64,000 nt of DNA. Origin: Romboutsia lituseburensis DSM 797 (lineage in GTDB: Bacteria; Bacillota; Clostridia; Peptostreptococcales; Peptostreptococcaceae). Each line of letters starts with the position of its first letter. Position 1 is the first letter of the stretch. Positions 47,767 through 56,660 of this stretch are shown here, one piece after another. The DNA is taken from positions 62,001 to 126,000 of the forward strand of contig NZ_FNGW01000007.1 of assembly GCF_900103615.1 (NCBI RefSeq), written 5' to 3'. The notes below the pieces were generated by a model, which saw nothing but the letters and a program-made list of their open reading frames with translations, ran no database searches and was not told where the DNA came from. The position numbers and the translations under genes are program-made.

Positions 47767-48633
47767 TTGAAAGTATATATTTCTAATTACCTATCAAAGA
47801 GCATAAGCATATTAAGTTATCCTAAATTTGAAGTTGAAAAAGAAATTTATTTAGAGGAGGATATATATCCACATCATATTTGTGTTGATGAAGAAAAAAA
47901 TTTAATGTATATACCAAGTTCTAGTAATGGAATTTTGTATATATTGGATTTAATCTCTAATGAAATAGTCGAAAGCATATCAATAGGTGGTAATCTAAGT
48001 CAAATATCATTGTGTAACGGAGAATTATTTATATCTAATGAAGATTCAAATAGTATTTATATTTTAGATCAAAAAACTCTAAATCCGGTTGGAATAATTG
48101 GAGTAGATGAAATGCCTCATGGATTTGATTTTAATAATATAGAAAATAAGTTATATGTACCATGTGTAAATTCAATTATATGTATAGATACTTTAAGCAA
48201 ATGCATTGATAGAAAAAAAGAAATAGGCTTTAAGGCTTGGCACATAAAAATTGATTGTAAGAAAAGTGAAATATATACATCTACATTGGACGGAAAAATA
48301 GTAATATTAGATGAATCTAAAATGAAAATAATAAAGGTGCTAGAAGGATTTTTATTGCCGGTTCAAGTTTGTTTTAGCTACAAAGATAATAAAGTGTATG
48401 TTGCAGATCTGGGTTACAAAAATATTAGCATATTAGATTATGATACGGGTGAACTTTTAGGTTGTATAAATATAGATGGAAATCCTCAAGGATTAGAAAT
48501 AACAAAAGACGAAAAACTATTAATAGTATCAGATACTCAAAAAAATGCAATAAAGATATACGATACAAGTAATGATGAACTTGTAAAAGAGATTAAAGTA
48601 GGAAAAGAGCCTACAACAATTTTATGTGTGTAG
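47767..48633 (+). CDS. YncE-like beta-propeller protein
   Basis: 288 residues from TTG 47767, 7 bases after GGGGAGG (47753-47759); an in-frame ATG at 47740 precedes that site and is less likely. Repeated 40-residue blades with patterns such as NLMYIPSSSNGILYILDL, NSIYILDQKT and NKVYVADLGYKNISILDY indicate a six- or seven-blade propeller of the YncE/YVTN group. No signal peptide, so cytosolic. Ligand and role are unknown. Its stop lies 2 bp from the end of the convergent DUF4364 gene. Confidence 0.8.
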   Translation: MKVYISNYLSKSISILSYPKFEVEKEIYLEEDIYPHHICVDEEKNLMYIPSSSNGILYILDLISNEIVESISIGGNLSQISLCNGELFISNEDSNSIYILDQKTLNPVGIIGVDEMPHGFDFNNIENKLYVPCVNSIICIDTLSKCIDRKKEIGFKAWHIKIDCKKSEIYTSTLDGKIVILDESKMKIIKVLEGFLLPVQVCFSYKDNKVYVADLGYKNISILDYDTGELLGCINIDGNPQGLEITKDEKLLIVSDTQKNAIKIYDTSNDELVKEIKVGKEPTTILCV

Positions 48634-48635
48634 GC

Positions 48636-49172
48636 CTAGTGGCTATCGCGTATAAGTAAGTCTATTACTTCAGCATACATGTATGAAGCATTTTTTTTCC
48701 AGTTGTTACAAATCAGCTTAGCCTGTTTCTCCGAAGAAACATTTAAGTTTAAATCTATTAAATTAGATTGATTTTCTATAACTCTTAAATTAACAATAAA
48801 TTCATGATCACTTTGTTTAACAAAACTTGATTTTACTTGAGTATCTGATAATAAACTTTCTTTATTATTAAGTATATACTCATCTATTTTTTTAGTTACA
48901 TTTTCTGGAATTCTTGTTAAAAAGTATTCTAAAATTTCAAGACCCTTTTGAGTAAGAGAGTAGTATTCTCTATCAGATTCTTTATATGTAGCTAAAAACT
49001 TAGATTCCATAAGTTGTGATAAAAACTGTTGAAGTGAAAAATAATTCATTATTTCTGTTTCTAATACAACTTGAGTTATTTGAGAATTAGTTAAATCCAT
49101 ATTAATTTTATTTAATACATATAAAATTAAAAGCTTATGAGAAGCTAATTCTTCAGATGAGTTTTCAAACAT
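48636..49172 (-). CDS. DUF4364 family winged-helix-like protein
   Basis: 178 residues. The N-terminal 80 form a PadR/MarR-like winged helix (LLILYVLNKI; TNSQITQVVLE; a YYSLTQKGLEILEYF wing), and the C-terminal half is a mixed alpha/beta domain, matching DUF4364 of clostridia. Probably a DNA-binding regulator or a protein derived from one; target unknown. GGATGATATT upstream gives a modest ribosome site. Convergent with the propeller gene, with only 2 bp between stops and no terminator visible. Confidence 0.82.
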   Translation of the reverse strand: MFENSSEELASHKLLILYVLNKINMDLTNSQITQVVLETEIMNYFSLQQFLSQLMESKFLATYKESDREYYSLTQKGLEILEYFLTRIPENVTKKIDEYILNNKESLLSDTQVKSSFVKQSDHEFIVNLRVIENQSNLIDLNLNVSSEKQAKLICNNWKKNASYMYAEVIDLLIRDSH

Positions 49173-49277
49173 AATATCATCCTCCGTAAACTATTTCTAT
49201 ATAATATATTAAACCAAAATATATAAAAATAAAAGCACAATTTATTTAATATTATATTTGGATAAAATTCAAGAAAA

Positions 49278-49304
49278 AAAGGCTACCAATTTGGTAGCCT
49301 TTTT
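49278..49304. terminator. Bidirectional terminator between SASP and DUF4364 genes
   Basis: AAAGGCTACCAA (49278-49289) pairs with TTGGTAGCCTTT (49291-49302), flanked by A and T runs. It ends the minus-strand SASP transcript. Confidence 0.88.
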
Positions 49305-49326
49305 CCTAGATGTCAGAATTTACTAT

Positions 49327-49524
49327 TTACTTCCCAGCCATTTGTTGTTCAGCCATTTCAACTAATTTCTTAGTCATATAACCACCAACATAACCGTTTT
49401 GTCTAGCTGTTAAGTTTCCTTTATCTACGCTATCGTAGTTAGCTATACCTACTTCATTAGCTATTTCTAATTTCATTTGGTTTAGTGCAGCTTTAGCTGC
49501 TGGAACTGCTTTTTTGCTTGACAT
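49327..49524 (-). CDS. Alpha/beta-type small acid-soluble spore protein
   Basis: 65 residues. Contains the germination-protease recognition pattern EIANE and the DNA-binding signature NGYVGGYMTKKLVEMAEQ of alpha/beta SASPs. These proteins coat spore DNA, guard it against UV and heat, and are degraded at germination as an amino acid source. GGAGGT ribosome site. A sigma-G-like promoter lies about 85 bp upstream. This gene shows that the organism forms spores. Confidence 0.97.
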   Translation of the reverse strand: MSSKKAVPAAKAALNQMKLEIANEVGIANYDSVDKGNLTARQNGYVGGYMTKKLVEMAEQQMAGK

Positions 49525-49607
49525 AGTAAATTACCTCCTGATATTTTGATGTCTAACAACACTGGTTTAATTTTGCTTAAACTGTTTTGTGTATGTGTTG
49601 TTAATAC

Positions 49608-49638
49608 TAATATGTCCCAAAACTAAATGTTATATACG
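49608..49638 (-). promoter_or_regulatory. Sigma-G-like promoter of the SASP gene
   Basis: On the minus strand CGTATA (49638-49633), 18 bp, CATATTA (49614-49608). Compare sigma-G consensus TGnATA and CATAnTA. Gives a leader of about 75 nt. Confidence 0.5.
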
Positions 49639-49660
49639 TAATTTGAAAAAATTTTTTATT

Positions 49661-49825
49661 CTAAGTGAATTTTCTGTTCATCTTAGTCTTTTTGTCTTTT
49701 CTTATACCGTTTTCAAGTTTGTGAGACTCTCTAAGATCGTGTTGGTGTTCTGCCTTTAATGGCAATCTAGTGCCATTTACTTGATTACCATTCATATGAT
49801 TAAATGAGTTTTTTTGATTTAACAT
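49661..49825 (-). CDS. Small basic protein beside the SASP gene, unknown
   Basis: 54 residues from ATG 49825, which follows AAAGGTGGTG with ideal spacing; an in-frame start at 49867 lies upstream of that site. The chain is hydrophilic, rich in Asn, His, Lys and Arg (FNHMNGNQVNG; GIRKDKKTKMNRK), without membrane segment or Cys. I do not recognise the family. Position between a SASP and PdaB suggests a spore-stage protein, but this is inference from context only. Confidence 0.6.
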   Translation of the reverse strand: MLNQKNSFNHMNGNQVNGTRLPLKAEHQHDLRESHKLENGIRKDKKTKMNRKFT

Positions 49826-49954
49826 ATATGCACCACCTTTTATTAGTATTGATTTTAGCTTGCCCAATTAATAAATTTATTTTAATAGTAATTTTTTGAA
49901 ATGTTGAAAAATAAGTTTTAAATATAGGACATATATATAAAAAGGAGGTGCAAT

Positions 49955-50716
49955 ATGAATACTAGATTTAAGAAAACAAGATCTTTATTATCTAGTGCAT
50001 TTTTTTTAATATTAACATTAGCGTTAATATTTGGATTAGTTTATGGAATAAGATATTTATGCTATAAACAAGGAAATGTAAACATGCCTATATACAAAGT
50101 AGATACAGACGAAAAAAAAATATCATTAAGCTTTGACGTGGCATGGGGAACTGATAATATAGATGACATTCTTAAAGTATTAAAAAAGCATGAAGTAAAA
50201 GCAACATTCTTTTTAGTTGGAAGTTGGGTAGATGATAACAAAGAGTTAGTTGAAAAAATACATAAAGAAGGACATGAAATAGGAAATCACTCTAACACTC
50301 ATGCAAATACTAAGCAACTGTCAGAAGATGCAGTAGTACAAGAAATAGAATTGACATCAGATAAAATTTCAAATATAACAGGTGAAAAGACTACTTTATT
50401 TAGACCTCCATTTGGAGACGTAGATACAAAAACATTGGACATATGTAAATCTTTAGGGTATCAAGTAGTTAAATGGGATGTAGATTCTATGGATTGGAAA
50501 CAATTAGGTCCTAATCATGTTATAGAAAGAGTTGTAAAAAATTCACAACCAGGTTCTATAGTTTTATTTCATGCAAACATAAATAATAGTGCTACATATT
50601 TAGACTCTATAATAACGAATCTAAAAAAAGAAGATTATAAGATAGTTCCAGTTTCAGAAATGCTTTATAAAGAAAATTTTACAATAGATAGTAATGGAGT
50701 TCAAAAATCTAAATAA
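49955..50716 (+). CDS. pdaB: Sporulation polysaccharide deacetylase, PdaB type
   Basis: 253 residues with an N-terminal membrane anchor (about 13-34) and a NodB domain. Motifs are SFDVAWG (first Asp kept, second replaced by Val as in PdaB), GNHSNTH, RPPFGDVD and VLFHAN. PdaB is made in the mother cell or forespore and is needed for late spore stability. AAAGGAGGTG ribosome site, ATG 49955. Divergent from the small basic protein gene. Monocistronic, no obvious terminator. Confidence 0.87.
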   Translation: MNTRFKKTRSLLSSAFFLILTLALIFGLVYGIRYLCYKQGNVNMPIYKVDTDEKKISLSFDVAWGTDNIDDILKVLKKHEVKATFFLVGSWVDDNKELVEKIHKEGHEIGNHSNTHANTKQLSEDAVVQEIELTSDKISNITGEKTTLFRPPFGDVDTKTLDICKSLGYQVVKWDVDSMDWKQLGPNHVIERVVKNSQPGSIVLFHANINNSATYLDSIITNLKKEDYKIVPVSEMLYKENFTIDSNGVQKSK

Positions 50717-50905
50717 AAGTACATATAATGGAATTAATTTTTGAAAAATGTTAACTTTGTTTAAAAATTTAACTTTCACTATAAAAAATATTAAATTAAG
50801 TTAAATACAAGTGAAGAAATTGTAATAAAAATTGTCCGATATAAATATATTTATTATATAAGAAAGATAAAACATAAGAATTAACAATTGTGGGGGGATA
50901 AAGAA

Positions 50906-51541
50906 ATGATTACTGTTAAGGATGATACTAATGTAGTAAACCTAAGAGGAGAATTAGATGGAGAATTAGAATTTAGTCATGAAATATTTGGTGAAAAATT
51001 CTACAACACAAAGATAAGAATAAATAGATTAAGTAATTCAAATGATGTACTACCGATAACTATATCAGAAAGATTATTAGAAGAAATTGATTTTGAAAAT
51101 AATAAGTCTGTCAGAATAGTTGGACAATTGAGATCTTATAATAAGAATATTAATAATAAAAATAGATTAGTACTTACTGTATTTGTTAGAGAAATAAAAT
51201 TATCAGAGGAAGATAATAAAGATCCAAATAGCATTTTCCTTGATGGCTTTATATGTAAAGAACCTATATACAGAAAAACACCGTTAGGAAGGGAAATAAC
51301 GGATTTATTAGTAGCTATAAATAGACCTTATAATAAATCTGATTATATTCCATCTATAGTTTGGGGAAGAAATGCTAAGTTTGCAAAGTCACTTAAAGTT
51401 GGTGATAGAATACAAATGTGGGGTAGAGTTCAGAGCAGAGAGTACGAAAAAAAGACAGAAGATGGAGCTGTATTAAAGAAGGTTGCATATGAAGTTTCAA
51501 TTTCAAAAATAAAAAAAACTAGTGAAAACAACAATGAATAA
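50906..51541 (+). CDS. Single-stranded DNA-binding protein with two OB-like domains
   Basis: 211 residues from ATG 50906 (after GGGGGGAT). The second half is a clear SSB/OB domain (FICKEPIYRKTPLGREI, then IPSIVWGRNAKFAKSLKVGDRI and WGRVQSREYE). The first half has a similar strand pattern ending VRIVGQLRSYN, so it may be a second, diverged OB fold. There is no acidic DDDIPF-type tail, so it differs from the main SSB. This clostridial paralogue likely binds ssDNA; its role is not known. Confidence 0.8.
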   Translation: MITVKDDTNVVNLRGELDGELEFSHEIFGEKFYNTKIRINRLSNSNDVLPITISERLLEEIDFENNKSVRIVGQLRSYNKNINNKNRLVLTVFVREIKLSEEDNKDPNSIFLDGFICKEPIYRKTPLGREITDLLVAINRPYNKSDYIPSIVWGRNAKFAKSLKVGDRIQMWGRVQSREYEKKTEDGAVLKKVAYEVSISKIKKTSENNNE

Positions 51542-51651
51542 GATTTCCTAGAAAAACCACGAAATTTATATATTGAATAGTTGCCCCTTATTGATTATAA
51601 TCTATTCTATGATGTTATTTATAAATGTATAAAACAAAGAGGGGGAACACT

Positions 51652-52221
51652 GTGAAAAGCGTATTATATCATGATTATGAACCTAATGCTGATTTGACAG
51701 ATACTTCTGATGATGTAACATGTTTTTTAGATAGTATCAAGTATGATATAGGAAACAATATATTACTTGTTGGAAATATAGGCAACTTAGGAAAAAGATT
51801 GAGGATGTTAGGTGTTTACGTTACGATATTAGAAAATAACTGTTATGAAGATGTATGTTATTCTTTAATACACAATTGTAACTGTAATGTTGTTAAAGGA
51901 TCACTAGAATTTTTACCTTTTGAAGATAAATACTTTGATAAGGTAATAATATTAGATCATTTTAATAACACTAATGACTACAAGCGAGCTTCAAAAGAAA
52001 TTAACAGAGTTTTAAAATGTAATGGTGAATTAGTACTAGAAGATTTAAACCTTAAGAATATAAAGGTTAAATTAAAAAACTTAAAGCATAGGCTTTGTGG
52101 AGAAAATATAAATTATCGATATCCTCAAGAAATAGTAAGTCTATTTTCTAAATTAAACTTTGAAGGAAATTTAAAAGAAGTTGAGAATGAGAGATACATT
52201 TATATAGGAAAAAGAAAATAA
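51652..52221 (+). CDS. Methyltransferase-like protein (diverged class I fold)
   Basis: 189 residues from GTG 51652, 7 bases after AGAGGGGGA; an ATG at 51625 precedes that site. It follows the class I methyltransferase strand order: ILLVGNIGNLGKRLRMLG (motif I, with GxGxxG loosened), VTILENN, a PFEDKYFDKVIIL motif and a RVLKCNGELVLEDL strand. The glycine loop is degenerate and may not bind SAM well. Cys-rich middle (CYEDVCYSLIHNCNCNV). Function unknown. Confidence 0.7.
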   Translation: MKSVLYHDYEPNADLTDTSDDVTCFLDSIKYDIGNNILLVGNIGNLGKRLRMLGVYVTILENNCYEDVCYSLIHNCNCNVVKGSLEFLPFEDKYFDKVIILDHFNNTNDYKRASKEINRVLKCNGELVLEDLNLKNIKVKLKNLKHRLCGENINYRYPQEIVSLFSKLNFEGNLKEVENERYIYIGKRK

Positions 52222-52243
52222 ATAATGTAATATAATATATAAT

Positions 52244-52270
52244 AAAGACTAGGATTATCCTAGTCTTTTA
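52244..52270 (+). terminator. Terminator of the methyltransferase-like gene
   Basis: AAAGACTAGGA (52244-52254) pairs with TCCTAGTCTTT (52258-52268) over TTA, then T. Confidence 0.85.
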
Positions 52271-52356
52271 TATTATCCATTATTAATAATAGATAAAAAA
52301 ATATAATTAATTATACTAACTAAAGAATATTTATAAAAAGAGGAGTGGATATACAT

Positions 52357-52494
52357 ATGGATTTAAATTATGGGTTAATTATAATAGTAATGTTATTTGT
52401 AATATTAATGTCTATTCAATTCACATTAAATAAAATATATGTGATATTAAAAGAAATAAAAGAAATACTTAATTTAAAAAAGATTAAGGAATGA
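52357..52494 (+). CDS. Membrane microprotein of 45 residues before the sigma-54 activator
   Basis: An open frame ATG 52357 to TGA 52494 with AGGAGTGG (52340-52347) 9 bases before the ATG. The product has one hydrophobic helix (LIIIVMLFVILMSIQF) followed by a basic/amphipathic tail (KEIKEILNLKKIKE). The stop lies 6 bp before the activator ATG, so the two are co-transcribed. The family is not recognised. It could tether or tune the regulator or the desulfidase, but that is a guess. Confidence 0.55.
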   Translation: MDLNYGLIIIVMLFVILMSIQFTLNKIYVILKEIKEILNLKKIKE

Positions 52495-52499
52495 TATAA

Positions 52500-54269
52500 A
52501 TGAGTAATTTACAATATATAAAAGAAGATATTCAAAATATAGCAGAGGCAATAGAAGCTGTATTGGGAGTAGATGTAACTATAATTAATCAAGATCTAGT
52601 AAGAGTTGCAGGGACTGGCACATACCTAGATAAAATTGGTAAAAAGGTAAATGGATACTCAGCATTCAATAAATCATTAACAGAAAGAATAGAAATAATA
52701 ATAGATGATCCTAGCTGTGATGAAATATGTAAGGAATGTTACAATAAAGGCAACTGTAAGGAGTTTGCGGAAGTGTGTTGCCCTATAATATCAGACAATG
52801 AAGCCTATGGTGTTATAGGCTTAATAGCTTTCACAGATGAGCAAGCAAACTTAATAAAAGATAATAAAGATAGCTTAATGAATTTTTTAAGAAAAATGGC
52901 TGACTTGATATCAAGCAAGATAAAAGCTCAAATAAAATCATATGAAGTTGAATTAGAAAAGAAAAAATTAGAAACACTTTTAGATAGTATCGACAAAGCA
53001 ATTGTGTCTATAGATGTAAATGGAAAAATAGATAAGTATAACTCTAAGTTTAAAGAAATATTTAACTTAGATAACAACATAAAGTCTAAAAATATATTCA
53101 ATATACTTAAATTTATAAATACACCTACAGTAGACAACTTTAAGAACAATAAATCATGTAGTTTTCATTATAAAATAGATGGGTATGAATTAAAGGGAAT
53201 TTACAATATAAGTAAAATAATATTAAACAATGAGCTTAAAGGATATGTAATAGACTTTATAGACAAAAAAGATGCAATAAAGAATTATAATAAGATAAAC
53301 AAGGACTACAAGATAACTTTAGATAACATAATAGGAAACAGTGAAGTAATAAATAATACTAAAAAAGAAGCTTTAATGGCATCAAAATCTACATCAACAG
53401 TGCTTATAACTGGGGAGAGTGGAACTGGAAAAGAGCTATTTGCAAGAGCAATACATAATCACAGTCCTAGGTGTGACTACCCATTTGTAGCTGTAAACTG
53501 TGCAGCAATACCAGACAACTTGCTAGAAAGCGAATTATTTGGATATGAAGAAGGCGCATTTACAGGTGCTAAAAAGGGAGGCAAGTTAGGAAAGTTTGAA
53601 TTAGCTCATAAAGGAACTATATTTTTAGATGAAATAGGAGATATGAGCCTTCATTTACAAGCCAAGTTATTAAGGGTATTACAAGAAAAAGAGCTAAATA
53701 AAATAGGAGCAAACTCAAATAAGCTTATAGATGTAAGAGTTATTGCAGCAACAAACAAAAATTTAGAGAGTATGGTTAAAAAAGGCACTTTTAGAGAAGA
53801 TCTATATTATAGATTAAATGTTATACCGATAAAATTACCAAGTTTAAAAGAGCGTATAGGTGATATACCATTACTAATAGATTTTATGATATTAGAGTAT
53901 GCTAGAAAGTTAAATAAGGATGTTATAGGCATAGATTCAGATGTAATTGAACTTATGGAACACTATTCATGGCCAGGTAATATAAGAGAGCTTCAAAATG
54001 TAATAGAGTATAGTGTAAACATGTCATCTACTCCTAAAATAACTAGAAATGTAATACCTAACAGAGTTAACAATATTGAATCAGAAGAGATTGTTATAAA
54101 TGATGACAATATAAGAACGTTAGAAGAATTAGAAAAACGAGAAATCTTAAAGGCGCTAAATAAATATAAAAATTATAAAAAAGATAAAGAGCTAGTAGCA
54201 AAATCTCTTGGAATATCAAGAGCGACTTTATACAGAAAGTTAGAAAAGTATAATATAATCTCAAAATGA
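52500..54269 (+). CDS. Sigma-54 dependent transcriptional activator, likely cysteine-responsive (CdsR-like)
   Basis: 589 residues. An N-terminal GAF-like sensor holds a Cys cluster (C73, C77, C80, C86, C93, C94); a PAS-like domain follows (about 155-255), then the AAA+ domain with Walker A GESGTGKE (305-312), GAFTGA (352-357) and Walker B IFLDEIGD, and a Fis-type helix-turn-helix at the C terminus. It activates sigma-54 promoters. The only such promoter seen is before the desulfidase gene 200 bp downstream, so that is the probable target. In C. difficile a regulator CdsR controls cdsB with SigL, as I recall. Confidence 0.93.
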   Translation: MSNLQYIKEDIQNIAEAIEAVLGVDVTIINQDLVRVAGTGTYLDKIGKKVNGYSAFNKSLTERIEIIIDDPSCDEICKECYNKGNCKEFAEVCCPIISDNEAYGVIGLIAFTDEQANLIKDNKDSLMNFLRKMADLISSKIKAQIKSYEVELEKKKLETLLDSIDKAIVSIDVNGKIDKYNSKFKEIFNLDNNIKSKNIFNILKFINTPTVDNFKNNKSCSFHYKIDGYELKGIYNISKIILNNELKGYVIDFIDKKDAIKNYNKINKDYKITLDNIIGNSEVINNTKKEALMASKSTSTVLITGESGTGKELFARAIHNHSPRCDYPFVAVNCAAIPDNLLESELFGYEEGAFTGAKKGGKLGKFELAHKGTIFLDEIGDMSLHLQAKLLRVLQEKELNKIGANSNKLIDVRVIAATNKNLESMVKKGTFREDLYYRLNVIPIKLPSLKERIGDIPLLIDFMILEYARKLNKDVIGIDSDVIELMEHYSWPGNIRELQNVIEYSVNMSSTPKITRNVIPNRVNNIESEEIVINDDNIRTLEELEKREILKALNKYKNYKKDKELVAKSLGISRATLYRKLEKYNIISK

Positions 54270-54297
54270 GACTAAATCTCATTTTGAGATTTTTTTG
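54258..54297 (+). terminator. Terminator of the sigma-54 activator gene
   Basis: A 14-bp perfect stem (54258-54271 with 54277-54290) that includes the stop codon, then T6. Confidence 0.92.
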
Positions 54298-54477
54298 TTT
54301 TATTTTGAGAAAAAATATGAAAACGTAATCATAGAAATATATGTCTATGTAAAAAATATTCATTATTTAATACAAATAATAAAAAATAAAGATAAAAAAT
54401 TATAATAAACATGCAAATTTTCAAGGAATTATAATAAAATAGTGATTTTTTTAAAAAAATTTTTCCATTAAAAAAAC

Positions 54478-54493
54478 TTGGCATGAAATTTGC
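54478..54493 (+). promoter_or_regulatory. Sigma-54 (-24/-12) promoter of the cysteine desulfidase gene
   Basis: TTGGCATGAAATTTGC matches TTGGCAC-N5-TTGC, with GG and GC exactly 10 bp apart as sigma-54 requires. It lies about 46 bp before the ATG. Two copies of AATTATAATAAA (54398 and 54427, 29 bp apart) upstream might be activator sites, with low confidence. Confidence 0.85.
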
Positions 54494-54538
54494 TTATATA
54501 ATAAAGCATAATACTTAATTTAATTGGAGGAATTTATT

Positions 54539-55846
54539 ATGATGGATATAAGAGCAAAATTAGTTGATATATTAAAAGCTGAGGTTAAACCAGCATTAGG
54601 ATGTACAGAACCAGTAGCAGTTGCACTAGCATGTGCTAAAGCTAAAGAATTATTAGGAGAAGAAATAGTAAAGCATAGTGTATTAGTTAGCCCTAATGTA
54701 TATAAAAATGGTATGTGTGTTGGAATACCGGGAACAGATAGATTAGGATTAAAAATATCAGTAGCATTAGGATTTATAGGTGGTCATTCTGAAAATGGTC
54801 TAAGAGTATTAGAAACATTAACAGAAGAAGAAGTTAAAAAAGCAGAAGAATATATGGATAACAACCCAATATCTATATCACCAGCGGATACAAAAGAAAA
54901 AGTTTATATAGAAGTAAAATTAGAAGGAGCTACAAGAACTTCTAAAGTAGCTATAAGAGCTAAACATGATAACTTTGTTTATTTAGAAGAAAACGGAAAA
55001 GTTTTATTAAATGAAGAGCCACAACATCAAGAAGTAGCAGCTACAGTAGCAAAAGAAGAAAATATAATGGATACAGTAACTATAAAAGAGTTAGTTGAAA
55101 ATGTAGAAGCATTAGAATTAAAAGACATAGAATTCTTATTAGAAGGAATAACTATGAATGAAGAAATAGCTAACTACGGATTAAGTGGGAAAATAGGTAT
55201 AGGTGTTGGATACGGAATAAAACAATCTATGGAAGAAGGATTACTTGGTGATGATTTAATGAATCAAGCTATGATGATAACAGCAGCTGCATCAGATGCT
55301 AGAATGGCAGGAGTTAAAATGCCAGTTATGAGTTCAAACGGTAGTGGAAATCATGGTATAACAGCAATACTTCCAATAGTTGCATACAACAAAAAATTCC
55401 CTCAATCAGATGAAAAATTAGCTAAAGCTTTAGCTATATCTCACTTAGTAACAGCTTACGTTAAAAACTTTACAGGAAGATTATCAGCAGTTTGTGGATG
55501 TGGAGTTGCAGCATCAACAGGAGCAACAGCTGGCATATCTTGGCTAATGAGTGGAGATATAAAACAAATAGAAGGTGCTATAGAAAACATGGTAGCAAAC
55601 TTAAGTGGTATGATATGTGATGGAGCTAAAGCTGGTTGTGCGCTAAAATTAGCGTCAGCAGCATCAGCAGCAGTACAAAGTGCAATAATAGCTAAACATG
55701 AGTGTTTTGTACCACCAATGAACGGTATAGTTGGTGCTAGAGTTGAGCAAAGTATACAAAACTTAGGTAGAGTAAGTGATAAAGGAATGTCTGTTACAGA
55801 TGAGGTTATAATAAATGTAATGGATGATATGAATAAGGTTAATTAA
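54539..55846 (+). CDS. cdsB: L-cysteine desulfidase family protein (UPF0597, CdsB/CyuA-like)
   Basis: 435 residues from ATG 54539 (GGAGG 8 bases before). The family signature KPALGCTEPVAVALACA at the N terminus, RMAGVKMPVMSSNGSGNHG in the middle, and the C-terminal Cys-bearing VCGCGVAAST and CDGAKAGCALKLA fit the [4Fe-4S] enzymes that split cysteine to pyruvate, sulfide and ammonia. The serine-dehydratase alpha family is related, but this size and motif set match UPF0597. A sigma-54 promoter and adjacent activator gene support induction by cysteine. Confidence 0.9.
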   Translation: MMDIRAKLVDILKAEVKPALGCTEPVAVALACAKAKELLGEEIVKHSVLVSPNVYKNGMCVGIPGTDRLGLKISVALGFIGGHSENGLRVLETLTEEEVKKAEEYMDNNPISISPADTKEKVYIEVKLEGATRTSKVAIRAKHDNFVYLEENGKVLLNEEPQHQEVAATVAKEENIMDTVTIKELVENVEALELKDIEFLLEGITMNEEIANYGLSGKIGIGVGYGIKQSMEEGLLGDDLMNQAMMITAAASDARMAGVKMPVMSSNGSGNHGITAILPIVAYNKKFPQSDEKLAKALAISHLVTAYVKNFTGRLSAVCGCGVAASTGATAGISWLMSGDIKQIEGAIENMVANLSGMICDGAKAGCALKLASAASAAVQSAIIAKHECFVPPMNGIVGARVEQSIQNLGRVSDKGMSVTDEVIINVMDDMNKVN

Positions 55847-55915
55847 TTCTCCTTGCCAAAGGAGATAATCTTCGATAAAATGGAAAGTATCATTATATAT
55901 AGTGGAGGATTAACT

Positions 55916-56455
55916 ATGGATATAGAAACTAAAAAATGGGAAGTTTTATGTTCAGAAGAACAAATAGCAACTAGATTAAAGGAACTTGGATCAGAAATAT
56001 CTAAAGATTACGCAGGAAAAAATCTTTTAGTAGTATCTTTATTAAAAGGAAGTTTTATATTCTGTGCAGATTTAGTAAGAAATATAACTGTACCAGTTAA
56101 AATTGAATTTATGACTACTTCAAGCTACGGACATGGAGAGCAAAGTACTGGTAATGTTAAAGTAGTATCAGATATAAATTCAAGCTTAGAAGGATATGAT
56201 GTTTTAATAGTTGATGATATAACAGATACAGCTCTTACAATGAGCCACGTTATGAGTCACTTAAAATCTAAAAATCCATCTAGCATAAAATGTTGTGTAT
56301 TACTAGATAAACCAAGTAGAAGAAAAGTTGAATTAGTTCCAGATTACTGCGGATTTGAAATAGAAGACAAATTTGTTGTAGGATACGGATTAAACTTCGG
56401 AGATTATTATAGAAATATACCTTACGTATTTAATGTTACAAACGAAGACAGATAA
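55916..56455 (+). CDS. hpt: Hypoxanthine phosphoribosyltransferase
   Basis: 179 residues from ATG 55916 (GGAGG 6 bases before; upstream in-frame codons lack a site). Type I phosphoribosyltransferase fold. Fragments match HPRT: VVSLLKGSFIF, VKIEFMTTSSYG, LDKPSRRKV and FVVGYGLNFGDYYRN. It salvages hypoxanthine (and guanine) with PRPP. The PRPP loop reads IVDDITDTALTM, where most HPRTs have (E/V)EDIxDTGxT, so Gly is replaced by Ala. It follows cdsB by about 70 bp without a good terminator, and may be partly co-transcribed. Confidence 0.92.
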   Translation: MDIETKKWEVLCSEEQIATRLKELGSEISKDYAGKNLLVVSLLKGSFIFCADLVRNITVPVKIEFMTTSSYGHGEQSTGNVKVVSDINSSLEGYDVLIVDDITDTALTMSHVMSHLKSKNPSSIKCCVLLDKPSRRKVELVPDYCGFEIEDKFVVGYGLNFGDYYRNIPYVFNVTNEDR

Positions 56456-56494
56456 TAAATAAAGCTATATCAAAATAAAAAGTTACAAACAAAC

Positions 56495-56552
56495 TATGGC
56501 TTGATTTGGTTATAAGTAAAACTTATATACTAAATCAAGCTATATTATTGTT
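56495..56552 (+). terminator. Long hairpin after hpt
   Basis: TATGGCTTGATTT (56495-56507) pairs with AAATCAAGCTATA (56532-56544; one G-T) and TATAAGT/ACTTATA (56510-56526) extends it; tail TTATTGTT. Terminator with a poor T tract. Confidence 0.6.
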
Positions 56553-56660
56553 AATAACATATTTTGGAATAGCTATTTTTTACGTTATTCACATATTAAC
56601 GGGATAAAACGTTGAAAAGTGGATAACTTCTAAATGAAAACAGTTACAGGAGGTTAAAAT

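Noticed and set aside
55847-55915. CTCCTT-GCCA-AAGGAG hairpin between cdsB and hpt as a terminator
   Set aside because: Only 6 bp and no T run, so termination is not supported.
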